From Bdellovibrio sp. NC01 (GTDB lineage: Bacteria; Bdellovibrionota; Bdellovibrionia; Bdellovibrionales; Bdellovibrionaceae): a stretch of 64,000 bases of DNA. The DNA is taken from NCBI RefSeq assembly GCF_006874625.1, contig NZ_CP030034.1, positions 2,852,001-2,916,000 on the forward strand, written 5' to 3'. The first letter of the stretch is position 1. Each line of letters starts with the position of its first letter. A program made the position numbers and the translations under genes. Below, one piece after another: positions 40,567-50,333 of this stretch. The notes under the pieces are model-generated. The model was not told the origin of the DNA and did not search any database. It was given only the letters and a program-made list of their open reading frames with translations.

Positions 40567-43107
40567 ATGTCTTATCAAAAAAAAGAAAGAATGACTTCTA
40601 TCACGACTGCGGCCGACCTGCACTCGTCAGGTGGGCTTTCGCGCTCTTTCATTCTCAGACGCCGTGAAGAAGAAGGATTCAACGAACTGCCGACAACAAA
40701 ACCTCGCAGGCTGCATCACATTGTCATGGGTGTCTTTAAAGAGCCCATGGTGTACTTGCTTTTGGGATGTGGAACAATCTACTTTATTGTTGGAGATCAC
40801 CAAGAAGCATCGATGCTACTTGGCTTTCTTTTTCTTATCATTGGGATCGAAGTTTTCCAGGAAAGAAAAGCGGAACGAGCTCTTGATGCTCTGAAAGATC
40901 TCTCAAGTCCCCGTGCCCTGGTTCTCAGAGAAGGAACGAAGCAACGCATTCCGGGACGCGAGGTTGTTAGAGATGACATTATTTTTGTCAATGAGGGTGA
41001 TCGCGTCCCTGCAGACGCCCTCGTATTCTCGAAAGACTTGATCGCTGTGGATGAGTCGCTGTTGACTGGCGAATCAGTTCCCGTCGAAAAGACTTCAGAG
41101 TCGATGATTTATGCGGGAACCACTTTAGTGCGAGGCCAAGCCATGGCCATCGTCACAGCCATCGGACTTCATACTGAGATTGGGCAAATCGGAAAATCAA
41201 TTCAAAGCGAGAATAGGGAACGAACAAGACTCGAAATTCATACCCAACAGCTAGTAGGTCGCATTGCATGGATTGTTGGTGGCATCTGTATTATTGTATT
41301 CTTGGTCTTCTCAATCACTCGTCATGATTGGTTGCAGGGATTCTTGGTTGGTCTAACACTGGCTATGGCGATTTTGCCGAACGAATTGCCAGCGGTCTTA
41401 ACCATTTTTCTTGCGCTTGGTGCCTGGAGAATTTCACAAAGACGTGTTCTGACCCGACGACTCCCCGCAGTTGAAAATCTTGGATCGACCACTGTCTTAT
41501 GCGTCGACAAAACGGGAACTCTGACGTTGAATCAAATGAAAATTCAGCGGATCTTCTCGAATAACCAATCATTAGATTTAAGTGAGCTGAGCAAACCTTA
41601 CCTCCCCGAAGATTTTCATGAGGTTCTTGAGTACGGAATATTAGCGAGTCGCCAAGATCCCTTTGACCCAATGGAAATTGCTTTTATCAACGCTGGTGTC
41701 CAATACTTACGCGGCACTGAGCATCTTCACTATGATTGGAAGTTCGAAAAGGAATATCCACTTTCACCAAAACTTCTCGCTATTACACACGCATGGAAGC
41801 CTCGCCCTGGAGGCGGCTATGTTGTTGGAGCAAAAGGCGCCCCCGAGGCAATCATTGATCTTTGCCATCTGAACAAGGACCAAACTTTGGCGGCCACAAA
41901 ATCCGCCGAGACGATGGCCGCTGCGGGTTTTCGAGTTCTAGGAGTGGCCAAAAGCATTTTTCCGCAAACATCTTTGCCGCCGATTCAACACGACTTTGAC
42001 TTCACATTTTTAGGACTCATCGGAATCGCGGATCCTATACGACCAGAGGTTCCTCAGGCCATTGCTGAATGTCATTCAGCGGGAATTCGCGTTGTTATGA
42101 TCACTGGAGATCATCCAGCCACTGCCAGCAGCATCGCCCAAAAAATCGGCCTACCTTCTCCTGATAAAGTTGTCACCGGCCAAGACCTAGAAAGCTACTC
42201 AGCAGATGATCTTTGCCGTGTCGTTAAATCCGTCAATGTTTTCTCTCGGGTTTCACCCACACAAAAACTTAAACTTGTTGAAGCGTTCAAGGCTAACGGT
42301 GAAATCGTATCAATGACTGGGGATGGTGTGAACGATGCCCCGGCGTTGCGAAGTGCGCACATTGGCATTGCGATGGGAGGCCGAGGAACTGACGTGGCAC
42401 GAGAATCCGCTGCACTTGTTCTTTTGGATGATGATTTTGGCTCGATCGTCGAAGCAGTAAAAATGGGTCGAAGAGTTTATGCAAACATTAAGAGTGCACT
42501 TGTCTACCTATTCGCGGTCCACTTGCCGATAACGGGAATGTCCATTATTCCGGTCGTTTTTAAACTGCCACTCGTTTTACTACCCGCTCACATCGCACTT
42601 CTCCATTTAATTATCGAACCCGCTTCTTCAATTGCATTTGAGATTGAACCTGGTTCGAAAGACTTAATGAATCTGCCACCGCGCGACCCGAAGGAACCGC
42701 TATTTGATCGAAAGCTCTGGATACCGAGCCTTATCAAAGGGGCAAGCGTGTTAATTTCGCTGACGATTGTTTATCTGATTGCGCTTTGGCGTGGGCAAGG
42801 AGAAGAGGATGCAAGAGCTCTCGTTTTCACAACGCTTCTTATTTCTAATATCGCACTCATTTTCACAAGCCGCAGGTCTCACAAGACTCTCAAGGAACGC
42901 TTCTTTGTTGGGGATAACACTGTTGTCCGTTGGATTGCCATCGGATCAATAGTCCTTCTTGCGTGCATTTTGTATATTGATCAATTAAGACAGCTGTTTC
43001 GGTTTTCGATACTTCATCCACTTGATCTCGTTCTTTGCTTCGTTGTTGGCTTTATTAGTGTTACGTGGACGGAGATGTTTCGTGGTCTGGCGAAGCGAAA
43101 GGCTTGA
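40567..43107 (+). CDS. P2-type cation-transporting ATPase
   Basis: The ATG at 40567 is chosen from three possible starts (GTG 40558, ATG 40567, ATG 40591); a weak GGGA lies before it. The ~846-residue protein has the N-terminal cation-ATPase domain (residues ~20-60), actuator motif TGESVPVE, phosphorylation site CVDKTGTLTLN, hinge TGDGVNDAPALR, and a C-terminal helical part. No HMA domain and no CPC motif, so it is not a copper P1B ATPase. In helix 4 the usual PEGLP is PNELP, and in helix 6 the usual Asp site reads HLIIEPASS, so the ion site differs from SERCA. It belongs to the bacterial branch that often has PEEFP; ion unknown (Ca, Mg or Na possible). Confidence 0.92.
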   Translation: MSYQKKERMTSITTAADLHSSGGLSRSFILRRREEEGFNELPTTKPRRLHHIVMGVFKEPMVYLLLGCGTIYFIVGDHQEASMLLGFLFLIIGIEVFQERKAERALDALKDLSSPRALVLREGTKQRIPGREVVRDDIIFVNEGDRVPADALVFSKDLIAVDESLLTGESVPVEKTSESMIYAGTTLVRGQAMAIVTAIGLHTEIGQIGKSIQSENRERTRLEIHTQQLVGRIAWIVGGICIIVFLVFSITRHDWLQGFLVGLTLAMAILPNELPAVLTIFLALGAWRISQRRVLTRRLPAVENLGSTTVLCVDKTGTLTLNQMKIQRIFSNNQSLDLSELSKPYLPEDFHEVLEYGILASRQDPFDPMEIAFINAGVQYLRGTEHLHYDWKFEKEYPLSPKLLAITHAWKPRPGGGYVVGAKGAPEAIIDLCHLNKDQTLAATKSAETMAAAGFRVLGVAKSIFPQTSLPPIQHDFDFTFLGLIGIADPIRPEVPQAIAECHSAGIRVVMITGDHPATASSIAQKIGLPSPDKVVTGQDLESYSADDLCRVVKSVNVFSRVSPTQKLKLVEAFKANGEIVSMTGDGVNDAPALRSAHIGIAMGGRGTDVARESAALVLLDDDFGSIVEAVKMGRRVYANIKSALVYLFAVHLPITGMSIIPVVFKLPLVLLPAHIALLHLIIEPASSIAFEIEPGSKDLMNLPPRDPKEPLFDRKLWIPSLIKGASVLISLTIVYLIALWRGQGEEDARALVFTTLLISNIALIFTSRRSHKTLKERFFVGDNTVVRWIAIGSIVLLACILYIDQLRQLFRFSILHPLDLVLCFVVGFISVTWTEMFRGLAKRKA

Positions 43108-43269
43108 TTGAGATGGCTCTGCCGGAAAAGACCGATTCGATTCGCAGAAACCCGTCATCATTCCATGCATGTGACCTTTGTGCCCAGGGCCTCCATGCAT
43201 CATGCCTCCAAACTCTTGACAGCTCCCCCGCATTTCTTTAGTAGGCTCTGGATAGTCAACACAATTCAA
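42985..43269 (-). CDS. His/Met-rich small peptide at the end of an exporter operon
   Basis: This frame starts with TTG in a TTGA overlap with the adaptor gene stop (43266). Residues ~22-42 read GGMMHGGPGHKGHMHGMMT, dense in His and Met, with Cys on each side (SCQEF and GFCES), a typical soft-metal-binding cluster. The first ~53 residues lie in the gap between the adaptor and the ATPase. The rest is antisense to the last 123 bases of the ATPase and looks noncoding. It has no ribosome site and no signal peptide, so expression is uncertain. The gene may have been truncated at its 3' end when it came to lie next to the ATPase. Confidence 0.4.
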   Translation of the reverse strand: MNCVDYPEPTKEMRGSCQEFGGMMHGGPGHKGHMHGMMTGFCESNRSFPAEPSQSSLSLRQTTKHLRPRNTNKANNEAKNEIKWMKYRKPKQLS

Positions 43270-44138
43270 CGGACGACATTGGTCCTTTTTACTTTTGTAC
43301 CGTCGTGTATTTTGTCTCCGGGAAAAAGGATGACCTCGTCGTTTTCGTAAAGCCCATCGGTGACCATTGCGAAGCGATCGTTGCGCTTACTTATTTTGAC
43401 GTCTCTTAATTTTGCTTTGTCATCTTTAAATACGTACACAGCCCATTGATCTCGATCCTTGAACAATGCCCCCAACGGAACGCTGAGTGCGTTGGCTTCA
43501 CGGGAAACTACGAAAAGGACATCCACATGATAATTATCGCCGAATTTAATTTTAAGTTCTTCTGGGACCTTTATGAATTCCATTCTGACTTCGGTCCGTT
43601 CCTCTTCTACGCCAAGGGCAGAGGTTTTCACGACGCCGGCTCTACTTATTTGCATAATTTTTGCTTCGAGATCTTCGGCTCCACCCCAGTTTTGTATCCT
43701 CGCCTCCCCGTTTTCACTTAACCGCACAACATCTGGAGTCAGCACATCTGCCGTCACTTCAAGCGTCGCAAGATTCGAAACTTCAAACAAGGGCTCACCT
43801 CGCGTGACAGGCCCTGCAGAGTCTCGGAAAATCTTTGATATCACTCCGTCTATTGGAATTTTAATAGGACGGTCTTTATCCCAATCCAACATGCCAACTA
43901 CTTTTCCTTTGTTAACAAGCTGGCCAAGTGTGATGTCAAGATTGTCAATACTGCCATTTGCAAATGCATAAACGATTTTCTTATCGCGAGTATGCACCTT
44001 GCCATCAGACGAGAATGTTTCCTGGAAAGGGCCTCGTTCGATCTTAAAAGTTTCAACAGATACCTTTTTGGGAGTCATCAGCACGTAGGCGACAACAAGA
44101 AGCACCAGACCCAAAAGACCATAAAAGATTTTTTTCAT
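43266..44138 (-). CDS. MFP-family adaptor of an ABC exporter
   Basis: A 290-residue periplasmic adaptor (HlyD/MacA type): N-terminal anchor (FYGLLGLVLLVVAYVLMTP), a barrel-hybrid part, a lipoyl-like domain (NLDITLGQLVNKGKVVG, IPIDGVISKIFRDSAGPV) with no long coiled coil between halves, a beta-barrel (FGDNYHVDVLFVVSREA) and a membrane-proximal domain (DDKAKLRDVKISKRNDRFA). It follows the permease gene with 2 bases between. It should link the ABC exporter to an outer-membrane channel or mediate delivery; no TolC gene in this operon. Confidence 0.88.
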   Translation of the reverse strand: MKKIFYGLLGLVLLVVAYVLMTPKKVSVETFKIERGPFQETFSSDGKVHTRDKKIVYAFANGSIDNLDITLGQLVNKGKVVGMLDWDKDRPIKIPIDGVISKIFRDSAGPVTRGEPLFEVSNLATLEVTADVLTPDVVRLSENGEARIQNWGGAEDLEAKIMQISRAGVVKTSALGVEEERTEVRMEFIKVPEELKIKFGDNYHVDVLFVVSREANALSVPLGALFKDRDQWAVYVFKDDKAKLRDVKISKRNDRFAMVTDGLYENDEVILFPGDKIHDGTKVKRTNVVR

Positions 44139-44140
44139 CT

Positions 44141-46513
44141 TCAGTCCCTCGCCTTAAGTGCTTCGGCAAAATCCAGATTTTTTATTTTCCTGTATAAGAA
44201 AATTCCGCTGGTAAAAAAAATCATAAGCAAAACAAAGACCCCCAACCCATAAGTTACAGGATTCACAACCATCGGAAATTTGAAAGTGTCGTTGTGAATA
44301 AAATGTATGCTTAAAAAAGAAAGATAATATCCGAACATCAATCCAGGAACTAAAGCTAATAACAGTTGCACTCCAATATCCATAAATAACAAATCAAAAA
44401 CATTCTTTGTGCCATAACCCAAAATTCTTAGACTTGCCAATTCCCAAGCTCTTTCGGAAAAACTAATCCGGGCCGAGTTATAAATCACGGCTCCGGCAAT
44501 GGCTGCCGCAAATATATATAAAATAATCGTAAACGTTACGATCATGTCGGCAACGGTTCTGGTAAAGCTTTCAAGTAACAGTTTACGTACACTGACCACA
44601 GCAACTTCCGGCATTTCCTTTAACGCAACATAGATTTTGTCGACATAAGAGGGATCCACCTTAAGCAGCAACGTATCGACTACCGGTGCTTCTCTCAGCC
44701 AGTGATGCAGATCCGCCTTCAACGCATAGGCCTGCTGCCCAATCAAATCATCAACAAACCCCATCACCGGAGCCTGAAACTCACGTTGTTCGCCCTCTTG
44801 CTCTTTCATACTAACAAGATCTCCGACTTGAATTTGAAACTGGGTCTCAAAGTAACGACTTAACAAAATACCGCCTTCTTTCGGCTCAATCACTCGTCCC
44901 CTTTGATCCATAACACGAGTGAGTTGCAGCGACTTATCCAACCCAAGAATAGAAATATTTTTTTTAGAGTTCCTGTACCTTAGCAAGACCGGCACATTCC
45001 TTTCACCCTCAACAATTATCACTCCAGGAATATTTTTAATGTCGGATAAAAGTCCCAACTTCTTTGGGTGAAGCAAGCGAACAGACAGATCTTCACGTCG
45101 CATTTCATGGAACTGACGTTCAATCATAAAATCAATGACATCAGTCCAGAAAGAGCCATTGATTAAAATTGATAATGCCGCTGCAACGCCGAGCACATTC
45201 AAAATCAGACGCAAAGGACGAAACAACAGCGATCGTAAAATCATTTTTGAAAACACACTTAAAGATCGTGTTCCGCTGATTTTTTCAAAGAGTCCTTTCT
45301 GAAAAGGTGGCGGACTTGGAGGCCTTAGGGATTCTGCCGGCAAAAGAAAGAAAACACGTGATAGAGCGCTAGCCGCTCCTATCCATCCTGGGATTAACCC
45401 AGCCAGAAATGCCAGCCCAATGGCACTCGCCGAAAGAGAAAAATCAATCGTCGGAAATCTAAAAAATTCTTTGTACAGCCCTGCATACCACTGACCAATG
45501 CCTGCCCCAACGACAATGGCTGGCAAGATGCCCATCACCAAAATAAAAGTCACAAGCTGGAAATAATGAAATGTTAAAGACCAACTGCTGTATCCTAATG
45601 ATTTCAATGTCGCTATCTGTCCGCGATGAAGAGAAATAAGTCTGGAAAAGATAACGTTCAGAATAAACATGGCGACGGACATAAAAATGGATGGCATCAA
45701 AATCGCCATCACCCTTTGCTGGCGAATTTCGTCTTCAACAAAAGTATTACTCAACTGCGAAGTGCGATCATAAGACTGTATGTTTCCGTAAGACTCAAGA
45801 ATCCGATCAACCTGGCGCTTGATCTCTTCCAGGGTCGCGCTTGTTTTATCTGCATCACTGACTTTAATCTGAACACTGTTAAAAGCGCCGTTCATTCCAG
45901 TGACTGATTCCAGATCCTGATGCCGGGCCCAAAATACTCCAAAATGTTTATCATCTGGCAAGGGCGCAAGCGGGCTCAATGCGTAAACATACTCTGGTGA
46001 AAGACCGATGCCACAAATCACAACAGTCCTTTCCTGTCCTCCCAGTAAAACCCGTAGTCGATCTCCCATTTTTAAATGTTGTGCATCCGCGAATGATTCA
46101 TGAACAATTACTTCCATTATCGAACTGGCTTCAGGCATTCGGCCTTGGCGTAGATAAATATTATTCAAAGACTGATGGCGACCCAGCCAAGAAACGAAAC
46201 GGCCCAAGGCGGGTTCAGTCTGTCCTGGAACTTCCACCAGACCATCTTTAATAATTCGCGCTTCAACTTGTTCAACGCCTTTAAGTCGGCGAATATTTGT
46301 AAGAACGGATTGTGGGGCTCGAATCAACTCCGCAAATACGTCCGCAAAATGATATTGTTGGTAATAGGTGTTTTTTGATCGTTGCAAAGACTGATAAGAA
46401 CTCCATGACGAAACCAAAACCGAAACGCCACAGATGATAAGAATCGCCAGCATCAAGATCTGACCACGTAAAGTTTTAAGATCTCCCAACAGCTTTCGAT
46501 GTAAACCTGTCAC
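44141..46513 (-). CDS. FtsX-family ABC exporter permease
   Basis: The GTG at 46513 overlaps the ATP-gene stop by 4 bases (GTGA), with GAGG at 7 bases spacing; a TTG one codon earlier is less likely. The ~790-residue protein has an N-terminal helix ([19 protein letters not shown]), a large periplasmic part, a three-helix FtsX module near residues 265-380, a second periplasmic part, and a second FtsX module near the C-terminus ([20 protein letters not shown]). This duplicated-FtsX plan is that of DevC/LolE-like macrolide or lipoprotein exporters. With the ATPase and adaptor it forms a MacAB-like system; substrate unknown. Confidence 0.9.
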   Translation of the reverse strand: MTGLHRKLLGDLKTLRGQILMLAILIICGVSVLVSSWSSYQSLQRSKNTYYQQYHFADVFAELIRAPQSVLTNIRRLKGVEQVEARIIKDGLVEVPGQTEPALGRFVSWLGRHQSLNNIYLRQGRMPEASSIMEVIVHESFADAQHLKMGDRLRVLLGGQERTVVICGIGLSPEYVYALSPLAPLPDDKHFGVFWARHQDLESVTGMNGAFNSVQIKVSDADKTSATLEEIKRQVDRILESYGNIQSYDRTSQLSNTFVEDEIRQQRVMAILMPSIFMSVAMFILNVIFSRLISLHRGQIATLKSLGYSSWSLTFHYFQLVTFILVMGILPAIVVGAGIGQWYAGLYKEFFRFPTIDFSLSASAIGLAFLAGLIPGWIGAASALSRVFFLLPAESLRPPSPPPFQKGLFEKISGTRSLSVFSKMILRSLLFRPLRLILNVLGVAAALSILINGSFWTDVIDFMIERQFHEMRREDLSVRLLHPKKLGLLSDIKNIPGVIIVEGERNVPVLLRYRNSKKNISILGLDKSLQLTRVMDQRGRVIEPKEGGILLSRYFETQFQIQVGDLVSMKEQEGEQREFQAPVMGFVDDLIGQQAYALKADLHHWLREAPVVDTLLLKVDPSYVDKIYVALKEMPEVAVVSVRKLLLESFTRTVADMIVTFTIILYIFAAAIAGAVIYNSARISFSERAWELASLRILGYGTKNVFDLLFMDIGVQLLLALVPGLMFGYYLSFLSIHFIHNDTFKFPMVVNPVTYGLGVFVLLMIFFTSGIFLYRKIKNLDFAEALKARD

Positions 46514-47217
46514 CAATGAACCTCGTCGATCGAAATCTTGTGTTTGTTACTTCGAACCTCGCTAATTGTACCGTCCGACAGATAGATCACTCGATCAGCC
46601 AACCCTGCAATTGCAGAATTATGTGTGATCACAACGACCAATGTTCCTAATTCATGATTGATACGATTAATTGCTTCCAGAACAAGCTTCCCGGTTTTGA
46701 TATCGAGCGCACCCGTCGGTTCATCACACAACAAAACATCAGGTCTCTTAGCGATAGCCCTGGCAATTGCAACACGTTGCTGCTCGCCACCAGACATTTG
46801 CGAAGGGAAATGATTTTTGCGTTCGCTCAGGCCAACCAAAGCAAGCGCCTCCACCGGCGCCATCGGATTTTCTACCAAATCCGTTGCCAGCTGTACGTTT
46901 TCAATCGCCGTAAGGTTTGGAATTAAATTAAAAAATTGGAACACGAAACCGACATGTTCTTTTCGATAAGTGGTAAGCTGCTCTGGATTTGCCGACACCA
47001 AATCATGATCCTGATATCTGACTTTCCCAGAGGAAGGATTATCAAGGCCGCCTAAAATATTGAGCAACGTGGACTTTCCACTTCCAGAAGGCCCTAAAAG
47101 AACAACGAACTCTTTTGCGAAAAGCTCGAGATTAATTCCCTTCAGGGCCGCGACTTCAACTTCTCCCATCCTATAGGATTTCTTTAAGTCTCTGGCTGTG
47201 AAGACCGGTTCCGTCAT
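46510..47217 (-). CDS. ABC transporter ATP-binding protein (MacB/LolD type)
   Basis: A 235-residue ATPase that heads the exporter operon. Walker [11 protein letters not shown]-loop VFQFFNLIP, signature SGGEQQRVA, Walker [13 protein letters not shown] and switch His (VVITHNS) are all present. The motif DEPTGALD is typical of the MacB/LolD/FtsE group. The operon is ATPase - permease - adaptor - His/Met-rich peptide. Confidence 0.96.
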   Translation of the reverse strand: MTEPVFTARDLKKSYRMGEVEVAALKGINLELFAKEFVVLLGPSGSGKSTLLNILGGLDNPSSGKVRYQDHDLVSANPEQLTTYRKEHVGFVFQFFNLIPNLTAIENVQLATDLVENPMAPVEALALVGLSERKNHFPSQMSGGEQQRVAIARAIAKRPDVLLCDEPTGALDIKTGKLVLEAINRINHELGTLVVVITHNSAIAGLADRVIYLSDGTISEVRSNKHKISIDEVHW

Positions 47218-47409
47218 GATCTTGCTTTCTGCCGGGTGACAGGTTCAATTTTCGCGGCGAAATCTTTATAAAAACACTTCGAAATGAAATTCCTTCATAA
47301 AATTCATAACTCAAATTGAAGCAACCCTCGAGATGTATTTATACGGGAATTGTGGTTTGACTGACACAAGACTCTGATATCTAATCCCTCGGCAATAAGG
47401 ACACTAACC

Positions 47410-48252
47410 ATGACTTTTAAAAGAATTTTGGTTTCTCTCATCGTCACTCTTCACGTCCTCTGCGTTCAGGCCGAAACGGGCTCACACTTTAAGCGCGTAC
47501 TGTTCATTATTTTTGAAAATACCGATTATGAAACGGCCTTGCAGCAACCTTATTTCCAAAAGCTCACAACCCAAGGGGCTTTGCTGCAAAATATGACGGG
47601 AATGGTTCATCCGTCTCAAGGAAATTACCTGGCACTTTTAGGCGGAGATTTTTTTGGGGTTCGCAATGACAACCCCGTGGACCTGGATCAAACCAATCTC
47701 GTGGATCTTCTAGAACAATCCGGATATTCCTGGAAGGGTTACATGGAGAACTATCCTGGCAATTGCTTCAAAGGTGCAACCAGCGGTCGTTACGCTAGAA
47801 AGCACAATCCTTTTATTAGCTACACGGATATCTCTAACAACCCCACTCGCTGTGCCAAGATTCAGGACTATGTCGCATTTAAAAACGACGTAGCTAGAAA
47901 CTCCCTACCTAACTTCGCGATTCTTTCACCGAACTTGAGTGATGACGGCCATGATACAGGAGCTGCGTATGCGGCAAACTGGTTGCAACAGAATTTTGAT
48001 TCTCTGTTCAACAACGCAAATTTTCTGCAAGACAATCTTGTTATCGTCACTTTCGACGAGTCCGCAGGACATTCCGGAGCCAACCATATCTACACGGTTC
48101 TTTTGGGAAGCTCTGTCAAACCAGGCGCAAAAAGTGGTCAGCCAATGAATCAAGTGAGTCTTCTTAAAACTATCGAAGATGAATTTGGATTGGGCGATCT
48201 GGGCCGCTTAGACTCTAAAGCCTCTGCTTTGACGGATATTTGGAAACAATAG
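47410..48252 (+). CDS. Secreted phosphoesterase (AcpA / phospholipase C family)
   Basis: A 280-residue protein with AAGGA upstream of the ATG and a signal peptide (MTFKRILVSLIVTLHVLCVQA). The motif VLFIIFENTDYETAL (metal-binding Glu-Asn) and MVHPSQGNYLALLGGD (nucleophile region) and VIVTFDESAGH with ANHIYTVLLG (metal Asp, Glu and His) match the phosphoesterase family of bacterial acid phosphatases and phospholipases C (PF04185 type). Likely releases phosphate from outside esters. Monocistronic. Confidence 0.88.
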   Translation: MTFKRILVSLIVTLHVLCVQAETGSHFKRVLFIIFENTDYETALQQPYFQKLTTQGALLQNMTGMVHPSQGNYLALLGGDFFGVRNDNPVDLDQTNLVDLLEQSGYSWKGYMENYPGNCFKGATSGRYARKHNPFISYTDISNNPTRCAKIQDYVAFKNDVARNSLPNFAILSPNLSDDGHDTGAAYAANWLQQNFDSLFNNANFLQDNLVIVTFDESAGHSGANHIYTVLLGSSVKPGAKSGQPMNQVSLLKTIEDEFGLGDLGRLDSKASALTDIWKQ

Positions 48253-48426
48253 GCAACGCATTCATTACATCTTGGGAGCACAAACAAAACGAGGCGTCTG
48301 TTCATTTCTTCGACATCCTAACTGAGGTATATCAATTTTAAGGGTCGTTTTTCCTAGGTACAGTTGTTGAACAATTGTGAACCGACCTGGTGTTTCACCG
48401 GAACATATAATTGAAAAGGAATACCT

Positions 48427-49395
48427 ATGAAGAACGTAACGAGAAACCTTTGCGTGCTGTTATTGGCTGTTAATGCCTCACTGGCAGGTGCACAAACAAT
48501 CACTCCTGAGGCACGTCGCCAACTGGAAGTAGATTCATTTTTGAGTGAGACTCAAAACCTGATTAATCAAAACGCTAAGGATGGAATAGGCGAAGCTTTA
48601 AAACACCCAAGCACAGCCCGTGTTCAATATGCTGCCCGTTTGAACGCCCTTGCAGATCAATTCGGCAAAGAAGGTGGAGCATTTAAGTCTTATTATCGTC
48701 GAGCAGCTCAATTTGTTTTAAATGCCAATGTCTTAGAAACAGGCGCAGTTCCATCAAACAACTTCACAATCAAAGATCGTCAATCTGCACTTAATGTTTT
48801 TGCAACTGATGGCGAGTACATCACGAATGCGAAAAATCTTTTAGCGCGCGTGAAGAACTTGAAAGCTCAAATTGATGCGAGCAAAGATGCTGATGTTATT
48901 GATGCACTTTATAGTCAAATTAAAACCTTAATTACTAACTTTAGCCCTCACTATGGCTACAATGTTTATGTCGAGACGACTCGCAGTGGTCTTATTGATG
49001 ACCAAATCCTTGTGCCACAGATGCGCATGTCACTTCAAAGTGTGATCAAAACAAGTGGCCAATGCCCACTCGCTTTGACGGAAGTAGCACTTGATGTAAA
49101 CACTCCCACTTTAAGTGAACAGCAATTTCTGGTTCTGACAGATCTTAATACTTTATCGCTTGTTAAGGACTATAAAGTTATGGTGGCGCTGTTAGATGGA
49201 CCAAAAGGTCAGGGATCTGTTGTAGCAAATTGCCCAGAAGGCTCCCTGTTTTCATCATCATTCAAATTTGATGCAGATAAAGGCACTATCCTTGATACTT
49301 ATCGCTTAGGTGAAGCTAAAACGTTGAGCAGCACCGTATTGCCTAAAGTTGATAGCACGGAACTCATTCAAAAACTGCGCGCACAATACAACTAG
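48427..49395 (+). CDS. Secreted hypothetical protein
   Basis: A 322-residue protein with AAAAGGA upstream and a signal peptide (NLCVLLLAVNASLAGAQ). The mature part is helical at first (TPEARRQLEVDSFLSETQNL) and then beta-rich, with two cysteines (SGQCPLAL and VANCPEGS) that likely pair. No family recognised. The 174 bases before it hold a likely promoter with a short hairpin (CTGGTG/CACCGG near 48388-48402). Ends at a shared hairpin terminator. Confidence 0.7.
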   Translation: MKNVTRNLCVLLLAVNASLAGAQTITPEARRQLEVDSFLSETQNLINQNAKDGIGEALKHPSTARVQYAARLNALADQFGKEGGAFKSYYRRAAQFVLNANVLETGAVPSNNFTIKDRQSALNVFATDGEYITNAKNLLARVKNLKAQIDASKDADVIDALYSQIKTLITNFSPHYGYNVYVETTRSGLIDDQILVPQMRMSLQSVIKTSGQCPLALTEVALDVNTPTLSEQQFLVLTDLNTLSLVKDYKVMVALLDGPKGQGSVVANCPEGSLFSSSFKFDADKGTILDTYRLGEAKTLSSTVLPKVDSTELIQKLRAQYN

Positions 49396-49405
49396 AGTCC
49401 AAAGA

Positions 49406-49440
49406 CAAGAGCCTCAAAGGTTTATTCCTTTGAGCTCTTG
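49406..49440. terminator. Convergent stem-loop shared by two genes
   Basis: CAAGAG and CTCAAAGG pair with CCTTTGAG and CTCTTG (14 bp with one bulge, loop TTTATT). The right arm covers the last codons of the reverse-strand gene at 49422. T-runs are weak on both sides. Confidence 0.65.
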
Positions 49441-50315
49441 CGTACCACTATCTTCGCCTTAATTTCATTCTTAAAGATCATATATAAATTTTGTTCGAGC
49501 GAATTCAGCAAACCCTTCAGCTTAGAATCTTGAACGCCCAAAGATTTTCGGATCGGATCGCTAAAGACCGCGACTGAGATGCTTAATACAGTCAACATCA
49601 GTCCGATGCCAAACGTGGCTACATAAATTTGCGTATTTGTCGGCGCGACCGGAAAAATATTATAGAACGTCGAACCCATTCTTTTTCCTAGAAAAAATCG
49701 GTCGGCTGCATCTTCGTTCGCAACTTTGCGCGCGATTTTAGAGCCCATTCCCGTGATCCCGAGGGAGCTATTATGGAAGAACAATTTTCCCGCCACCAAG
49801 GTCAACAAAGTCGCAATCAGATCGGTCGTCAGCACTTGGGCCGAAGAAAACTTATCTATCTCTTCTTTATAAAGATCGGAAACTTTTTTATTAAGCTGCT
49901 CTACTTCCGCTTTTGAAAATAGCGCATGTAGATCTAACTTTGAATTCAAAGAAGCGAAAATTTCGCTCTGTGAATCTTTCAGAAAATCTTCGAGCAATAT
50001 TTTTTCGGTGGTCTTTTGATATCGCGTTTTAAAAGCTGATGGGACTTTCTTTATTAAGCCGTTGGCTTGACTCCACCCTAGTTTATCAAAGGTCTCTATG
50101 GTCTTTTTAACCGCCAAATAAGGCACAGACCATAAAGCATTTAAGGGATAAAAGATAAGATCCGCCAGCAGAGATTTCTTTTGAATCGCCACAACTTCAT
50201 TAAGAGTAAAGTGACGGTCGATAAAAACCGTCACTTCATTTTTCTTCATCGTAAAATGTTCTTCAAGAATTTCATCGATAGTGCCTAAGATGATATTTTT
50301 CTCTACGCGATTCAA
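49422..50315 (-). CDS. Membrane-associated hypothetical protein
   Basis: A 297-residue protein with a TTG start and GGAG 6 bases upstream. It is helical and charged in the N-terminal half (VEKNIILGTIDEILEEHF), with hydrophobic patches near residues 45-60, 165-180 and a clear pair around 225-248 (YVATFGIGLMLTVLSISVAV). No signal peptide. No family recognised with certainty. It follows the lipoprotein gene at 50334 by 18 bases and is probably in the same transcript. Confidence 0.65.
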   Translation of the reverse strand: MNRVEKNIILGTIDEILEEHFTMKKNEVTVFIDRHFTLNEVVAIQKKSLLADLIFYPLNALWSVPYLAVKKTIETFDKLGWSQANGLIKKVPSAFKTRYQKTTEKILLEDFLKDSQSEIFASLNSKLDLHALFSKAEVEQLNKKVSDLYKEEIDKFSSAQVLTTDLIATLLTLVAGKLFFHNSSLGITGMGSKIARKVANEDAADRFFLGKRMGSTFYNIFPVAPTNTQIYVATFGIGLMLTVLSISVAVFSDPIRKSLGVQDSKLKGLLNSLEQNLYMIFKNEIKAKIVVRKSSKE

Positions 50316-50333
50316 AGCAGACTCCCTTAAGTC

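Noticed and set aside
40567-43107. Reading the ATPase as a copper exporter because of the nearby copper locus
   Set aside because: It has no HMA domain and no CPC or similar P1B motif, so it belongs to the P2 group.
43108-43350. 80-codon + strand frame after the ATPase
   Set aside because: It begins with an ATG just beyond the ATPase stop but has no ribosome site, and it is antisense to the His/Met-rich peptide and the adaptor end.
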